A DNA stretch of 64,000 bases from Proteromonas lacertae (GCA_002245135.1 NGBS01001162.1:1-64000), one strand, 5' to 3'; positions 1-14,583 are shown, counted from the first letter of the stretch. Numbers and translations: made by a program. The notes: generated by a model from the sequence alone, not told the origin.

Positions 1-1650
1 TGTCTGGCATATTTTTAGAATAGATATTTCACCATTCAAATATAATATTATTCCACTATCATATCTTATATTTATCATATTCTCGATTAAATCACTATAA
101 TAGGAATAATCTCTTGTATATATTCGATAATATTTGTTATTCCTTCTCTACTTGGTAAAGTAGATAATTTCGTTTTAATCAATTTGTATTTACTGTTTTA
201 TACCAATTATTCTCAAATTTATCACATATTTCCCATCCTGTTTCTTCATTAATTTTATATGTATTTATATCGATTCTATTACTAATTCGATTTGCATTTC
301 TCAACATCATATTCACCGTTTCACCTCTTTCATAACCTATTATTATCATTCCATCATCCCAACCATTTTTATATTTACTACTTCCTATTACTGTATATAT
401 TCCTAATGATAAACATCTTGTAAATCCAAATACTTCATTATTATAAAATCCATCATCATAAGATATTATCTTATTCTTTCATAATCAATTAATTCAAACT
501 GCATTTTATTGCCCATACTACACCTAATGATCTATAACTAAAATAACCTTCATTAAATTTACAAAATTCATTTATATCATTTTTATCACTATATTCGTTA
601 TTTCACCACCTCTATTCATCACTGATATTGTTAAAGAATAACTACCAACTATTTTTATCATTCCTGATATTACTCCACTTCTAGGATTCATAAATAAACC
701 AGATGGAATATTTGAACTGGATATTTTCATTATTCCATTTGTTATTGTAGTAGGAATTATGTATATTGTTTCTGATTTTGAAAATGTATAACTTGTTGAA
801 GAATAACTAATTGATGCTTTTCCATTAGGAGATAGATTGATTGTTTTCGTTATTAAATTTTCATTATCATATTCTCCATAACCTAATAATAAATCATTTT
901 CACCTCCTATTCGATAATATCCATGTCTTTCTATATTATTATTATTTATTGTTAGTCTGACTGTTGATGTTGGAGAACATTTACTCACTTTATTATATTC
1001 TCCATCTATGTGATTATTGTTATAATAAATTATATTCGAATTTGAATCTTCGATTGTTATTGACATTCTTTCAGATGTACTTCGATATTCTAAATCATAC
1101 ATATATCCACTATTTCTACAAGCATTTATTGTTATTCGAATTGTCGAACTTATCATTCCTCCTGAATTCTTACATTTTATTACTACTTCTTCATTTATTA
1201 CTGGATTTAATGGAATTCCACTAATTCTACCACTCATTGAATCAAGTTTTAAACCAAATGGAATTGAACTTTCACTTGGAAATACTACTCCACCATCTCC
1301 TTGGTTATATGATGGAATAACATCGAATTCTTCACCTAAATAACCAATTGGATTTCTGGATATATTAATAAGGAAGGAGGAATAACTTCAATGATTGATA
1401 TTGTTACTGTAGTTGATAATTTTATTCCATTTCCTGATAATACAATCGTATGAATTGTGTTTCTTTCTATTGCGGTTGGTTTTCCTTTTATACAACCTTT
1501 CGGATCAAATGATAAGCCAGTTGGTAATGAAGGATTAGAAACAAAAGATGTGAAAGATGAAGGATTTACATTGAAATAGATTGGACAATTAATTGATATT
1601 TCTTGATTATAAACATATTCCATCTTTTGATATTTATATTCCACTAAATT
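1..1650 (-). other. Frame-broken 3' part of the giant ectoprotein gene
   Basis: Recognisable protein continues here in pieces. One He_PIG piece is at 1644-1336, more He_PIG from about 1340 to 572, then a stretch with YDDGFYNNEVFGFTR (about 460-420), and a module with SGIILYLNGE near 60-20. Each junction needs a one- or two-base shift, mostly in or beside short A or T runs; examples are near 1646, 1355 and 590. No GTAT...AG intron repairs them. At least six such breaks fall in 1.65 kb, against none in the preceding 8.5 kb. Either the gene is decaying or the sequence is unpolished near a contig end. Confidence 0.65.
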
Positions 1651-4600
1651 GGAGGAGAATAATATAACAAATCATCAAATGTTCCTTTCATCGAGGGATT
1701 ATCTATTGACGTGTATGTCATTTTGAAGAAAGGAGATTTTGTTAATGAATTCTTATAGAATGTAATTAGAATTGCATTATATCCTGAATATAATCTCACT
1801 TTTCTACTTACACTTTTAGATTCATTATTATCACAATTTGATCTAATTATTTGATTATTTATCTTTACTTCACTATATGAATCTGATGTTATTGTTATAT
1901 AATAATCATCCACATTATCACATTTTATAAAACCACTCCAATACACTAAAAATTCACTCACAAAACTATTACTTAAATCATTCCATATTATTTCATTATT
2001 ATCATGATTAATAAAACTATCTATTTTCTCTACAATACTATTAGAATAACTAGGAACATTACAACTTTCATAATCACTCTTAACTATATAATATTTACTG
2101 TATAATCCTTTGTTATAAGCATTACCTCCATTATTATCTATTATTATTATACTTATGATTATTGTTAATTCTAATGGTAGTTTTCCTTCTACTTTTATCT
2201 TATATGTATTTAAATCACTTGATAATGTACATTTACCACTTATTATTCCTGTTTCATCATCAATTATTAATCCACTTGGAAGAGTTTTTCCTGTTATTGA
2301 AAATTTTGATACATAACCATATATTTCTGGTGTAAAACTATTCTCTTCATTCACATAAAATATTAACATATTATCATTTGGATAGTTAATATATTGTAAG
2401 GGAGGAGGATAGTATTTTGAATTTAGATTTGATATTGAACCACTTGAACTAGAACTTGTATATAATAACACTAAACTTTGATCATTCTTTTCATTATAAG
2501 ATATGATTATTAATGGATGATATCCTACACTTAATGATATATCAGATGATATTAAAACATTGGAATTCTCTGTTTCAATATATGGAATAGAATAATCATC
2601 AATAAATAAATAAGCTTTTTCATTCGCTGTTAATAAAAATGTATATACACCTCCAACATCTACTTTAAATGCTAAATTCCACATTAAATATATTTGATTT
2701 ATCTTATTATCTGTAAATTCACATACACTTGAAGATATACAATCATATTTTACACTATTACTTACTTTTGTTGTAAAACCATATTTCATTTGATAGAAAT
2801 TACTTAATATTTCTTTACCACCATCTTTATTATTTGATAATAAACCACTACCTGCATTGGATATTTCGACTGAAATACCATCTTCTAATAACCCAATTGC
2901 TAATATATCATATTTCAAATCTACTGTTACAAATTTTCCACCTGCATTACTTATCTTTACCTTTATAATTCCACTTGATGTTGATGAATCACTATAAATA
3001 CCATATATTGAACCATATTTATGATCGATAAGTAATCCATTTGGTAAGACAGATGATACTTCTACTTCCGTATATATTTTATCACATTTTGGAGGTAATA
3101 TTTTGAAAAATACATTTTGAGGAATATAGAATTCACTTTGGCCATAACTGCAACTTGTTAAATTAGAATATATCACTAGTGTGGCTGTAAATATACAATA
3201 TCGATTATCAATTGTTTTGGCTGTTATTGTATATATTTCTTCATTTATATCATAACTTACTTTACCAGATATTCTACCATTATTATCAATTGATAATGTA
3301 CTTATTAGAGGAGGATCAATTGATTCAATAAGATTTATTGGAGTATTACATGTTGGATTAGCAGAAAATAATTCATTCACTTTTTTCATAATCTTTGAAC
3401 CATATTCGCATATTGGAATCTCTTCATATTTTATTATTGTAAAGGTTTTACTAAATATGGATATTTGATTGTTATTATAAGCACATTTGATTTTTACTAA
3501 TATCGAATTACCACTACTTATTTTACCACTTATTCTACCTGATTCACTATTTATTGATAAACCAGGATAACTACCATCAAACGAGTATGATTGATATTCT
3601 GGTTTGGATATTACATTTCTATTTGTATTATAGTTATTATATAATATATAATTATCATATTCCAATGTTGTTGGTTTATTATTATATATTCCTATTGACA
3701 TTAAATAACTAGAACTCCATCCTCTTTTATTTTGAACTTGAATTTCATAGTCTTCTCGAGATATTTCGGAGTTTGGAATTCCACTAATTTCACCTGTATT
3801 ACTATTAAATAATGATAATGGAGGAGTAATTCGATATATCAGATTGTTCATATCACCACTTATTACAGTTGGTATTGTTGAATCAATATTATCTCCTACA
3901 TAATATGTTAAATATTGTTTATTATAACTAATTGTTGGATATTTCAATTCACACTTCGAATGAACTTTCCATTCAGTTCTACCAGATACATATAAACATT
4001 GTTTCTTATCTAAACCTTCATAATGTTCTATACAATTCTTTGTCTTGTTTTCATTTGGACCACCTGATCCCATTTCATCATTCTCATCTATGCATTCAAC
4101 ATCTATATGAAATATAAATAGATAATTTAAATATGTTATATTATACAGATTATATGTAAAGTTATTTCTTCAAAATGAGAATTATCTCCTCCATCACCTT
4201 TTACTCTTATTGTTCTGTCATATGTTGAACTTGTTTTAACTGCTCCTTTTATTTCACCAGTATGAAAATCAATTTCAATACCTTCTGGTAAAGCAACAGA
4301 ATCACTATAGTAATATGAAGGAAATTCGGAATTCACTGGATGAGATGGTTTATAAGAAACATAAACATTTCGTATGAAATTCAAAGTATCAGGATAATTG
4401 AAACTTGTTGGAAGTGAATTATAAACAGCTATTGAAATAATAAATTCTTCACTCCATCCTCTCGAATTAAGTGCTTGAATTGAGAAATTCTTTCTATCAA
4501 ATGATTCTGTTGGTATTCCATTAAAACTACAACTTGAAGGATTAAATATATTAAATGATGGATTAATTTGACATCTTAAAAAGTTTGTTTGAGGGGAATA

Positions 4601-7600
4601 TGTAATTGTCAATGAGGCAGATGCATCTTTATAGAAAGATATATAATCTGTTGATGAAGTCAATGAAATATATTTCAATAAACATTCAGAATTCTGTTTC
4701 CATTTTATTGTATTACCTTCTAAAATACATGTTTTATTATCTAAACCTTCATAACCAGATTTACATTCGTTTATTACTATTTCATTCATTATTCCAACTG
4801 GATCTGAACATTTCATTTCTTCAGCTACTTTATAATTGAAGGAATTACTTTTTGAATCAAATGTGACAGTCAATTGACTATTTCCTGGTGTTACAGAACT
4901 ATCAACTTTACCACTTATTACTCCATTATATTTATTAATCGTAATATCACTTGGTTGATTAGATATTACCCAATTTGATACATCTCCATCTACTGTTGGT
5001 TTATATGAAACTGAAAAATCTTTATAAAATATCAATTCATCATATTTTACAGAATTGGCAGGACATACATTTCCAGGTTTATTGGTTGATGGATCTAAAC
5101 ATTTAGGTTCTATACATTAGAATATATAATTAATAAATATAATAATAATATACTATTCACTTGAATAAATACCATCGAAGATAATTTGCTTAAATCAAAA
5201 AATGTTATCGTAATTGTAAATTGAGTTCTTTCTAATTCAGTATATGGAGTTCCACTGATTATTCCATTCTTATTATCAAAATTTATGCCTAATGGTAAAT
5301 CTTTATCAATTGAATATCCTTTTATTGATTTACTATCTGATTCTGGTTTAGTTTCACTGTAATAACCAACATAGAATGATACAATCATTGGATCATAATT
5401 GATTGAACTTGGTTTAATCAATTCACAATTATCTGTTATTGAAGATGACCATCTTTGATCGGATAAACATTCTCGAACTTTATTTCCTTCATATCCACTA
5501 CTACATTTCATGTAACACTTATTACCTACACTACAATCTTTCCATTCATCTTCATTTGCACAATATTTCATTATTCCCCATCTAGGTACAAATTCTGCTA
5601 ATTGAATTCCTTTACCAAATGATCCTTCCCAATTCTTCACTTTTAATATTTTTATTAAAAAACCTTCATAAGGTAAATAATATGGATTATCAAATCCAAA
5701 ACTCTTTCCAACTCCACGATCATTTGATAATTCTCCTTTTTCTACGGAATGTAATAATATGATATATTCAGTTGGATTTGTATTACTAGCATCTAATACA
5801 TCAGTTATACCATATATTTCCCACTTATCAGGATCTTTATCAGCATAATTTGAAGCAGTAATCATATCATAACTATTCATATATAAAGCAGTATTACTAT
5901 TAAATGTAATAAGTACATTAACACTTTGTGCAGTGGAAGTCATTTGAGTATTTATTCTATCATCTGCCATTGGACAAGAACCATAATCAGTATTTCCAAT
6001 TCTACATTTTAAACTATTATAATAACCATCAAATACATTATCACTTACTCCTTCTTCTCCATACTCCAATTTGAATTGAAAATCACCTATTGCAGTACTT
6101 GCACTTGTACTATGTATTTCAATTGCAATATAAACAAAACCGACGTTCATTACAGATAATGGAACTTGAAATATATACTCTTTTGCTGATGAAAAGAAAT
6201 TAACAGCATAAGTTGTAGCAGTTACATCATTTCCATCAAATTTCATATTTCTTCTATATATTTGTTTTCCATTTATATAAATAATCACTCCATTTTTATA
6301 AGTGACAGTTCCCTTAATGAATAAAGAAGAAGGATGAGAATCATAATAGAAATATTTTCTTAAATATAAAACCCCATTTGTTGTTGTTGTTGGTATAGTA
6401 GCACTATTACATGTTAAACTCCATTTATTATTCTCAAAGCCTGTTTTCCAATTTGTTTCATAGACAGTATTATATTCATACTCTTCATCAGGAATATTCT
6501 CAATTATGTATTTATATCTAATAATATGTGTTTCAGTTGATTTATCATGAGAAAATACTGCTTCACCAAATAATTTTGTGTTTTTATCTGTTTTAACTAC
6601 CAATTTAGTTGTATCACTATCAAACATATCAGATCTAGAGAATATCACTTGAATTGCACCTCGAGCTTTACAAAATGAATAATAAAAATGATAATCAGAT
6701 TCAGGTATTATTGTAGTATATATTGATTCACTCTCATAGTTAATCTCGACATTTTGAATTGAATGACTATTAGATAATGTATATTCTGTTGTATATAATA
6801 AATCATAGTCATTTTTGCATTTATCTTTACTTATTAATGTTATTGTTGTTGGTTCACTATCTCCATGTGAATTTGTTGCTTTTATAATTATTTCATAAAT
6901 TTTACTAGTTTCTAAATAACCACTTATTTCTCCTGTTTTTTCATTAAACTCAATATGATGAGGTAATGATGTTGAGATTAATATAAAATGATCTGCACCA
7001 TTTATTACATAAGGTGAAACATAGATTGAGGTAAAAATATAAACATTAATCACTGTCTTTGAAAATCGAACAATTGGAATATCATTTGTATTGGTGGAAA
7101 AAGTTAGTGAAACTGTATTTTCATCATTACTGATTCGATTATAAGTATAAAGTACATTATCAAAATAGATCTGATAACTTGGACCTCTTTTTCCTCCATT
7201 AATAATTAAGAAATTAATAGATTTAGATGATAAACAACCTACATAACTATATTCTTCGATTGAATTATGACTTGTTTTACTATAATATATGTTAGATCCA
7301 TCATCAATCTTTACACTAAACAATCCATCATATGAATAATAATTCATAAAAATAAACCTATAACCTGGATCACATGGAAGAATAGTTAATTTCCAATTAT
7401 ATTCTATTAGATTCTTATAGGTTTTACATCTGACTGTCACAACTCCATCAAATGTCTCTTTAGGTGCTCCTTTTATTTCTCCAGTTTTTCTATCAATTAA
7501 AACACCTTTAGGAGCATTGATTAAAGCAAACCAAAATACATAATCATAATTTGCTATTGTAGGTTTTAAATCTGACAATATATCTCCCAAATGCATTGAG

Positions 7601-10231
7601 ATTTCTGGATAATATAATTCAATTTCATCAGATGGTTCTAACATTGTCATTGTGAATTTCACTGGATAATATCCACCATTACTATCTCCTACTTTTATTA
7701 ATGTTGTATATTCAACTGTAAATGATATATATTCTTCTATTTTACCACTAATACTCCCATCATTATCTAAATGTAATCCTTTTGGCAACGAGGGAGTAAT
7801 TGAAGCATCTGACAATGTTTTTCCAACAAAATACTTTGTCAATATAATAATCTTATTAGTTTCTATTTCCATTCCTATTTCATATTGAGCTATTTCATTA
7901 GTATATCTAAAAGGCTCACCATCTATTATAAACGAATTCTCATATACTGGATGATAATTTGTATTAATTGGAGGTATTATATTATTACCAGTATTATCAC
8001 TAATTAAAATATCATAAGTAACATTATCATCATTATTACTTTTCCAATATTTAAATACTAAATCTAAATTTTGTGGTCTACTGAACATTAATGCATCAGA
8101 TGTAAATTCTCCTGTTTCACATGTTAATTTTGAATACTCATTATAAAACTTTACATATAATGCACCACTTCCTTTCATTCTCCATCTTATGTGAATAGTA
8201 TTTGTTACTACTACTTTTGATTTATAGACTACACCCCAAGCTTTCATAAAATTTCTGTTTAATCCATCTGGTAATCTTGTTGATGGTTGAACTACACCAT
8301 TAGGAAATTTAAATAGTTTCTTAATATCTGGTTGTTTTGTATCAAAATCAGTATGTGAAATATCTGTACATTCATCTATTGATCTTAATGAGTAGTAATT
8401 TCCTTCAGTATATCCTACACAATATATTTCTCCCGTGTTATTAACAGTAGTATTTGTTGTAACTGAATAGAACATTGAATTATCCTTCTTATATAGTTTT
8501 CCTTCTAATTTTATTACTTTTAATATTGGATTTGATGTAGTGATAGAAATTTTCCCAAAATTATTAATCCCTGAAACATCAATATCTGAATCTGAAGTAG
8601 GAGTTGAATAGAATAAAGTACCAATTAAAGTAACATATTGACTAAAGCCATTTGTAACTGTATAAAAATTACTTGAAAATTCAAATTTTTGTAATGGTTG
8701 AACATCAACATAAAATGGATGAATATCTGTGTTTATTGATTGCATTGTTGACATACTAGGACTTTTATAGTTTGTATAAAGACCTTGTTGGCCATTTTCA
8801 GCAAAAGCTAATAATTTAATTGGATAATAACCTTTTGTTAATGTCACCTTATAAGTAAATGCATTATCCCATCCTGTAGTAACTCCTTCTGGTTTAGTCA
8901 TATTACTTCCAAAATATAAAGCTGCATAATCATCATATCTTATTTGAAACTGATATTCTCCATCTTCTTCTGCTTTGAATATTGCAGAAAATAAAATATA
9001 AAGCTGAACAAACTTTCCAGCTGTTTCATCACATTCTGTACATTCATAATGTAAATCTGTTATAACTCGCATATTCTCTATATTTCCTAAATGAAAACTC
9101 TTAAAGTGTTTTTCATATTCAAATGTATTACCTTGGTTTTCTTTACTTAAATACATTGTAAACCCTCTCATTGAATCTGGATCTAATATATGGAAAACAA
9201 TATCAACTATGTTGTGAATATGATTTGTAGTATCACTCAATATTAACTTCACTGGATAAGTTTTACTTCTATCAATATATTCAGATAATACTCCTACTAT
9301 CAATCCTGTATTCATATTCAATTCTAAACCAGGTAATAAAAATGATCCATCATCTAATATCACTGATGTTATTTCACATTTAGGTGGTCCAAGTATTACT
9401 GTTGTAATTGGAGTTACATAAATATCCTTCTGAAGTGTATATTGACATTCAAATTTGGGATATACAGTAATTTCTATATCAACTATTACAGATACACCTT
9501 TAGCAAATGTATAGTTGAATTTATGAATAACAGAATCCATTTTATATTTTAAATTATTTATATATATCATACCATTATTATGTAATGTAAATCCTGTTGA
9601 TAAAGCTGGAGTAACTGTTGTTTCTATTACTTTGGAATTACAAATTGGATAGATTATTCTATCTTCACCAATATTTAGTTCAAGTGGGGATTGTAATGAA
9701 CATGAATAACTTGAACTACTTGTAGCTGATGCACGAATTGTGATTGTTAACTGTGTTGATATTGTATGTTCTCCTACTACTGATACTGTACATGGAACTT
9801 GATATACTTCTTCTTCTGGAATTCCATATATTGTTCCATTCTTCGCATCTATCACTAAACCTTTCGGTAATGATTCAGCTGAAAATGTATATGAAGAGGA
9901 ATAAGGTAAGACGGAAGGGATTTGATGTTGAATGTTTGTACCAATATATCCATTTATAGTGATTTGAGGATAATTTATCTCAAAAGGGTAAGGATCATCT
10001 ATGAAATTATTACATTTCGAATATACGACAATTTTTTTCAAACATTTGTTCCCACTCAATTGCACCACCTTTATTCCTACATAATCTCTGTCTCTTACCA
10101 TATAGACCAGTTGGACAGTCAATTGAAGCTACTGTTCCTTCTTCAGTCTCTGACCACACTCCATCCTCTGGGCACTGAGCTCCAAATATTATGTTAATCA
10201 TAAAAAGCACAGTTATCAATTTTAACCACAT
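1..10231 (-). CDS. Giant secreted/surface protein with He_PIG and PA14-like modules (3' end outside window)
   Basis: The start at 10231 gives a clear signal peptide (MWLKLITVLF... ending near IFGAQC), followed by a Cys-rich CCP/HRM-like module. Exons run 10231-10027, 9998-5154, 5109-4147 and 4102 leftward; the introns (9999-10026, 5110-5153, 4103-4146) all start GTAT and join in frame. About 18 putative-Ig (He_PIG) repeats carry the G-L-x-I-D...G-x-I-S-G-x-P signature. PA14-like domains lie near 9180-8720, 8440-7990, 2900-2440 and 2110-1690. A lectin-like module with GVIIYINGKQIYRRN is near 6480-6060, followed by a discoidin-like stretch and another Cys module (5590-5430). About 2820 residues read cleanly down to about 1646; below that the homologous protein continues only by switching frame repeatedly. 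A paralogue is at 36383-43794. Likely an adhesin or ligand-binding ectoprotein; function inferred only from domains. Confidence 0.8.
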
Positions 10232-10348
10232 TTTCTGATAATATTAAAAATGTGATCGTTTCAAATCTTTCTCGATTGTTATTTTTTGTTTCGATTGTTT
10301 TAATGGTTGTTTCATTAAAAAATAAGATCCGTTTTTTGATTCAAAATT

Positions 10349-12644
10349 ATGAGTGATAAAAATCATCATAAACATTCTAAACATCATCATAAGAAAGAAA
10401 ATAATTATACATTAACAGAAACCCAAAAGAGTAATACAAATAGTATATTTGATGATTTAGAATCTGCCAAGAGAATGGTAGATAAATACACAGTATTTTG
10501 TTTTACTATTATTTTGTAAAGGCAAATCCATATATGGATAGATCAGAAATTTTAGAGAAGAAAAATCCATTCTCTGATACTGAAACAATACCTAGACCTG
10601 CTGATTTTGTTAGTACAACACCAGAGTATTATAAAATATTGAATCAACATACTATACCAGTTACTTCAGCTTCTGTTCCTTCAATTCCAATTTCTACTAC
10701 TAATTCCAACCCTCTACCAAATCCATATACCTTATCATCAAACTATGATGTTAATCCAACTCAATTATCATCAAATTATCACTCAGATCCATATTTGAAT
10801 AAATTACCTCAATATACAACCTCAATTCCTCAAACTGCTAATTATGTAAATATTCCACCACAGCAAACTCATTATACGCCATCGTATCAACCATCAACCT
10901 ATGAACCACCACCAGTAAATTATCATCCTATTGATCAAAATCAGCAATCACATTCTTTATTTGGTTTTCCCTATGAATCTGCTCAACCTCCTAAAATCCA
11001 ACCGATTAACCAAACTCCCTTATCTATAAGAAGTAGATGGAGTGATATATACAGAGAATTAGATTCTTTTAACAATATAATGTATATATAATTTCATTCT
11101 ATATAATAATACAATAGCAATACATTTGAATATAGTCTTAGAGCTGTAAATACAAGTGAATTGGGAATATCTAACAATTTCGAGAAATTTCATGATTCAA
11201 TGAGAAAAATCAAAATACAAATACAATATATACAACACGATATAGATGAAGTAATGATACATCAAGCAGGATTAACAGAAGAAATAAATCACCTTAAAAT
11301 ACAGATAGTAGAAAAACAAAAACAGTATGAATATCATTTTATATTGTTTAGAGATGAAAATCAATCCAAAATTCATGAGAATATACTTCAAACAAAGACA
11401 TTAACTTTACGAAGAGAGTTAGAGACTGCTGAAGCATCTAAAAGAATATTAGAGAAACAATTACAAGATTTAATAAAGCAATCAACAGAAGATCAATTAT
11501 TCAAGCAACAAAAGGAGAGAGAGAATAACGAATTTAGACAACAGATGGCAATAAATGAACAAAGATTACAAGCAGCAACAAATGAGAAGAACAGTTTAAC
11601 AAATCAATTATCCGAACTTACATTAAAACTGGGAGAGGTAGAAAGACAGGCTCGAATGACTCAAACTTCAACATCCTCAATAGTAACAGATTATGAAGTA
11701 TTAAAAAGTTATAAAAGTGAATTAGAAGGGGAAGTTTTGAAATTAAAAAACAAAATACAAGAGCAAAGTAAATTATTGTCAGAAAAAGAAACTCTATTTA
11801 TTGAAGAAACTACAAAATTAAGAACAACTAATGATTTATTAAGACAGCAAATAAATGAAAAGAATATAATGATACAGAATAGTCAACAACTGTCAGATTC
11901 TGAAAAACAGAATTACATATCTCAAATTAATGATTTAAATAAGAAAATAGTAGAATTATCACAATCACAAGAAGATCAGAATAAAGTGAATCAATTAGAA
12001 AGTATGTTGCAAGATTACATAACTAAATGGTATATATATATATATATATATATAATTCTAATATATATAGTAATGAGTATGAAAATCAATATAATAATTT
12101 GAATGATGAATATTCATATTTAAATGACAAATATACAAACATGCTGCAATTTCATAATGAATCAAAATCCAAAATAGGTATTAGTTACAATATTTCTATA
12201 TCACATATAGAACAATATGAAATGAGAATAAATGAACTTCAAAATGATTTGCAGAAAGAACAAATTAAATCAGAAGAATTGGAAAGACAAATTGGTTCAA
12301 TCACTGTAGCAAAAACAATGTCAAGCAATAATAATAATAACAATAATAATAATAATCTCTATAGTTCAGTTAAATCATCTCCATTTATATCAAAACAGTT
12401 AAACCAATCTCATAATAGTAACAATAACAACTATAATTCTCCATTAAATAATAGAGATTATACCAATAACAACAATATTTCACAGTCAAATATAAATCCA
12501 CCAGATGAACCATCATTGAATAACAGTAGAATTAATAATAATCTAATGGATGATAATTTATCTACTTCATCTCTAAATAACTCAGTGAAAATATCAACTC
12601 CATCATCAGCTTTAAAATCAAATTCCTTCACTTATAATAACAAC

Positions 12645-12683
<39 letters not shown>

Positions 12684-13126
12684 CGTAATGAAACAGATAA
12701 TAAGTTAAATTTGAATAAGAATTTACCTCCAACTCCAAATTACCATGATCAACCAAAGAAATTACTACAAAAGAAGATGAAGAAACCTGATTTTAGTTTT
12801 GGAGGAATAAGAAGTAGTGAGAATGAAAAATTGTATATATAATAATATATATTGGATTATGTTTATTATTTTCTAGTAATCTTACTACAACAACTACTAC
12901 AGCTACTAATAAACCACCTTTAGAATTATTTCAGAATAATTTAAAAAATAATAGCAATAATGGAGTAAAACCATATTATTCATCTTCAATAGGATCTTTT
13001 GCTATTAAACCAACAAGTACTATTGGTAGTGGAAATATATATGGAAATGTAAAGATATTACCATCGACTAGTAATGCGTCTCTTAAAGAGATAATAGACA
13101 GAGGTGAAGAGGAAGAAGATTTTTAA
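10349..13126 (+). CDS. Coiled-coil, Asn-rich protein of unknown function
   Basis: Six exons (10349-10492, 10522-11081, 11118-12029, 12071-12177, 12211-12832, 12877-13126) join in frame to 864 residues. The intron at 12178-12210 is 33 bases and open, so it is invisible to a simple ORF scan; I call it from its GTAT...ATATAG ends. The N-terminus is His/Lys-rich (SDKNHHKHSKHHH). Then comes a Pro/Tyr/Ser/Gln-rich stretch to about residue 230, a long coiled coil (about 240-600) rich in E, K, Q and L, and an Asn/Ser/Thr-rich tail with two AAT-encoded poly-Asn runs. It has no catalytic motif. It is divergent from the giant ectoprotein gene, with 117 bases between start codons. Possibly cytoskeletal or scaffold, by inference. 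Confidence 0.8.
12031..12054. repeat. TA microsatellite inside an intron
   Basis: A perfect (TA)n run fills most of the 41-base intron at 12030-12070. Similar runs lie in introns at 20031-20055, 22306-22326 and 34320-34338, so intron bodies appear to be hot spots for TA expansion here. Confidence 0.9.
12634..12681 (+). repeat. AAT trinucleotide repeat coding poly-Asn
   Basis: An imperfect then perfect AAT repeat encodes a poly-Asn tract in the tail of the coiled-coil gene. Shorter AAT runs encode Asn in the same gene (12327-12356), in the pseudokinase gene (23056-23073) and in the large coiled-coil gene (45962-45987). Confidence 0.9.
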
Positions 13127-13422
13127 TTTGTTTATTATTTTACTTTTTAATTGGTTTTTATATCATAAATAAAGAGGTTTATGAACTGTCAATTATTACT
13201 ATATTTTCAATAATCATTTCAGTAAGCTGATTAATAAATTTAACATATTTCACTTATTTTAACATTCATCTTCTTTAATCTATTAATAAAACCAATAGTG
13301 GATGTAGTTGAAATGAAAATAATGTATTATTTTATTTGTTAATAACATATTATTTTATAATTTATAAATCAAATATATTATTAAAACAAATTAATTTGAA
13401 AATTCTTTCTATCACTTCTTAA

Positions 13423-14490
13423 TCACACATTCTCTGTTTCTTTTGTTTCCACAACTCCAGGAATAGTGTTTTGACTAATTATTACTACTTCTGGTTGTTT
13501 CTCTTCTTGTTTATTTTCCTCCTTCTTTTCTTCTTGATTTTCTTCTCGTTTTTTTTCCTTCTCCTCGGGTAGTTGTTCTGGTACATTACCAGATTCTAAT
13601 TTAACCATCTCAATTGTATTGAGTGTGTTGTTATACTGTTCAGAAAATGCATTTAGTGGTGGTGGAGGTTGAGGTGGTAATTCTTGTTGAACTACCACTG
13701 ATTCTACTGCTGCAAATGGTCTAACAGCAGCATCACTCTGAAATAGTGTTTCATTGTGAGATGCTTGAGAAATACGATAAATCCAATAAATTTCTTCCGA
13801 CACAGCAATTAAAAAATGCAAGTAATACAGCAAATATAAAGTATATAATCCACTGAGCTAAATCAGATTTATAACTATCAAGATGATCATCATTACAGTC
13901 ATCCGAATATTTTAAGCATTCATCATAATCTGCTTTAAGAGCGCTTTTCCATACTAATAATACGCCACATGCAATACACTAAAATGACATAAAAATGAAG
14001 AAAAATACAACAAAAACAGCAAAACAAAAATTACAGCAGGTAGCACATTCTGTACCTAATGTTTGTACTGGAGTAGGCCAAAATGCACATGGGCAACATC
14101 CAGGACAATAAATAATATCATCTGATTGTTGATTATTCTGATTCACATTTCTACTGCCTCTCATTTTTCTCAGACAGGAAACAGTTTTATCACTAATAAA
14201 TAACCATACTTTATCACATATTGGAAGTATAGAACTAATAACAACTAATAAATTAAGAAAAGATAGAATCCAAAACGTAGTTCTTATAAGAGCATAATTT
14301 AAATTATATTCTACAACCATTGCTGTAAATATGAGTAGTAGTATTGGACTCTATAATAAGATAGAAGCAAAAATACAATTAACAGCCAACATTCCCTTCT
14401 TTGATATGTTCTACAACAACTAAATTTGTTATAACAAAAATCTCCACATTCATGAGTAGGTACAGTATTTAAATGACCTAAACGATCCAT
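13423..14490 (-). CDS. Small multi-pass membrane protein, Cys-rich loop and Lys/Glu tail
   Basis: Start ATG at 14490. Exons are 14490-14377, 14350-14009 and 13978-13423, joined by GTAT introns 14351-14376 and 13979-14008. About 336 residues, with four hydrophobic segments: after CWLLI, near TTFWILSFLNLLVVI, near CNFCFAVFV and near AQWIIYFIFAVLLAF. There is a Cys-rich stretch CPGCCPCAFWP, then a Pro-rich and Lys/Glu-rich cytoplasmic-looking tail. The last exon contains one frame break: the fourth hydrophobic segment flows into the tail only if the A6 run at 13811-13816 (T6 on the coding strand) is one base shorter. A 91-base GTAT...CAG intron is possible but much longer than the others and would cut the membrane segment short. 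Family not recognised. Confidence 0.6.
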
Positions 14491-14583
14491 TTTAAAACAG
14501 AAGAAAACGGCTCTAATTTTGGAAATAAAAAAACGTAAAATTCAAAACAACAGAGACATATATATTTATTGACAAATTAATAA

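Noticed and set aside
964-1224. Open frames on the plus strand opposite the giant ectoprotein gene (also 9744-10197 and 3932-4117)
   Set aside because: They are Leu/Ile/Tyr-rich shadows of the coding strand, without homology or consistent splice sites.
10010-10231. A separate 73-residue secreted protein gene
   Set aside because: A 28-base GTAT...TAG intron (9999-10026) joins it in frame to the giant ectoprotein, giving a sensible Cys module into a He_PIG repeat.
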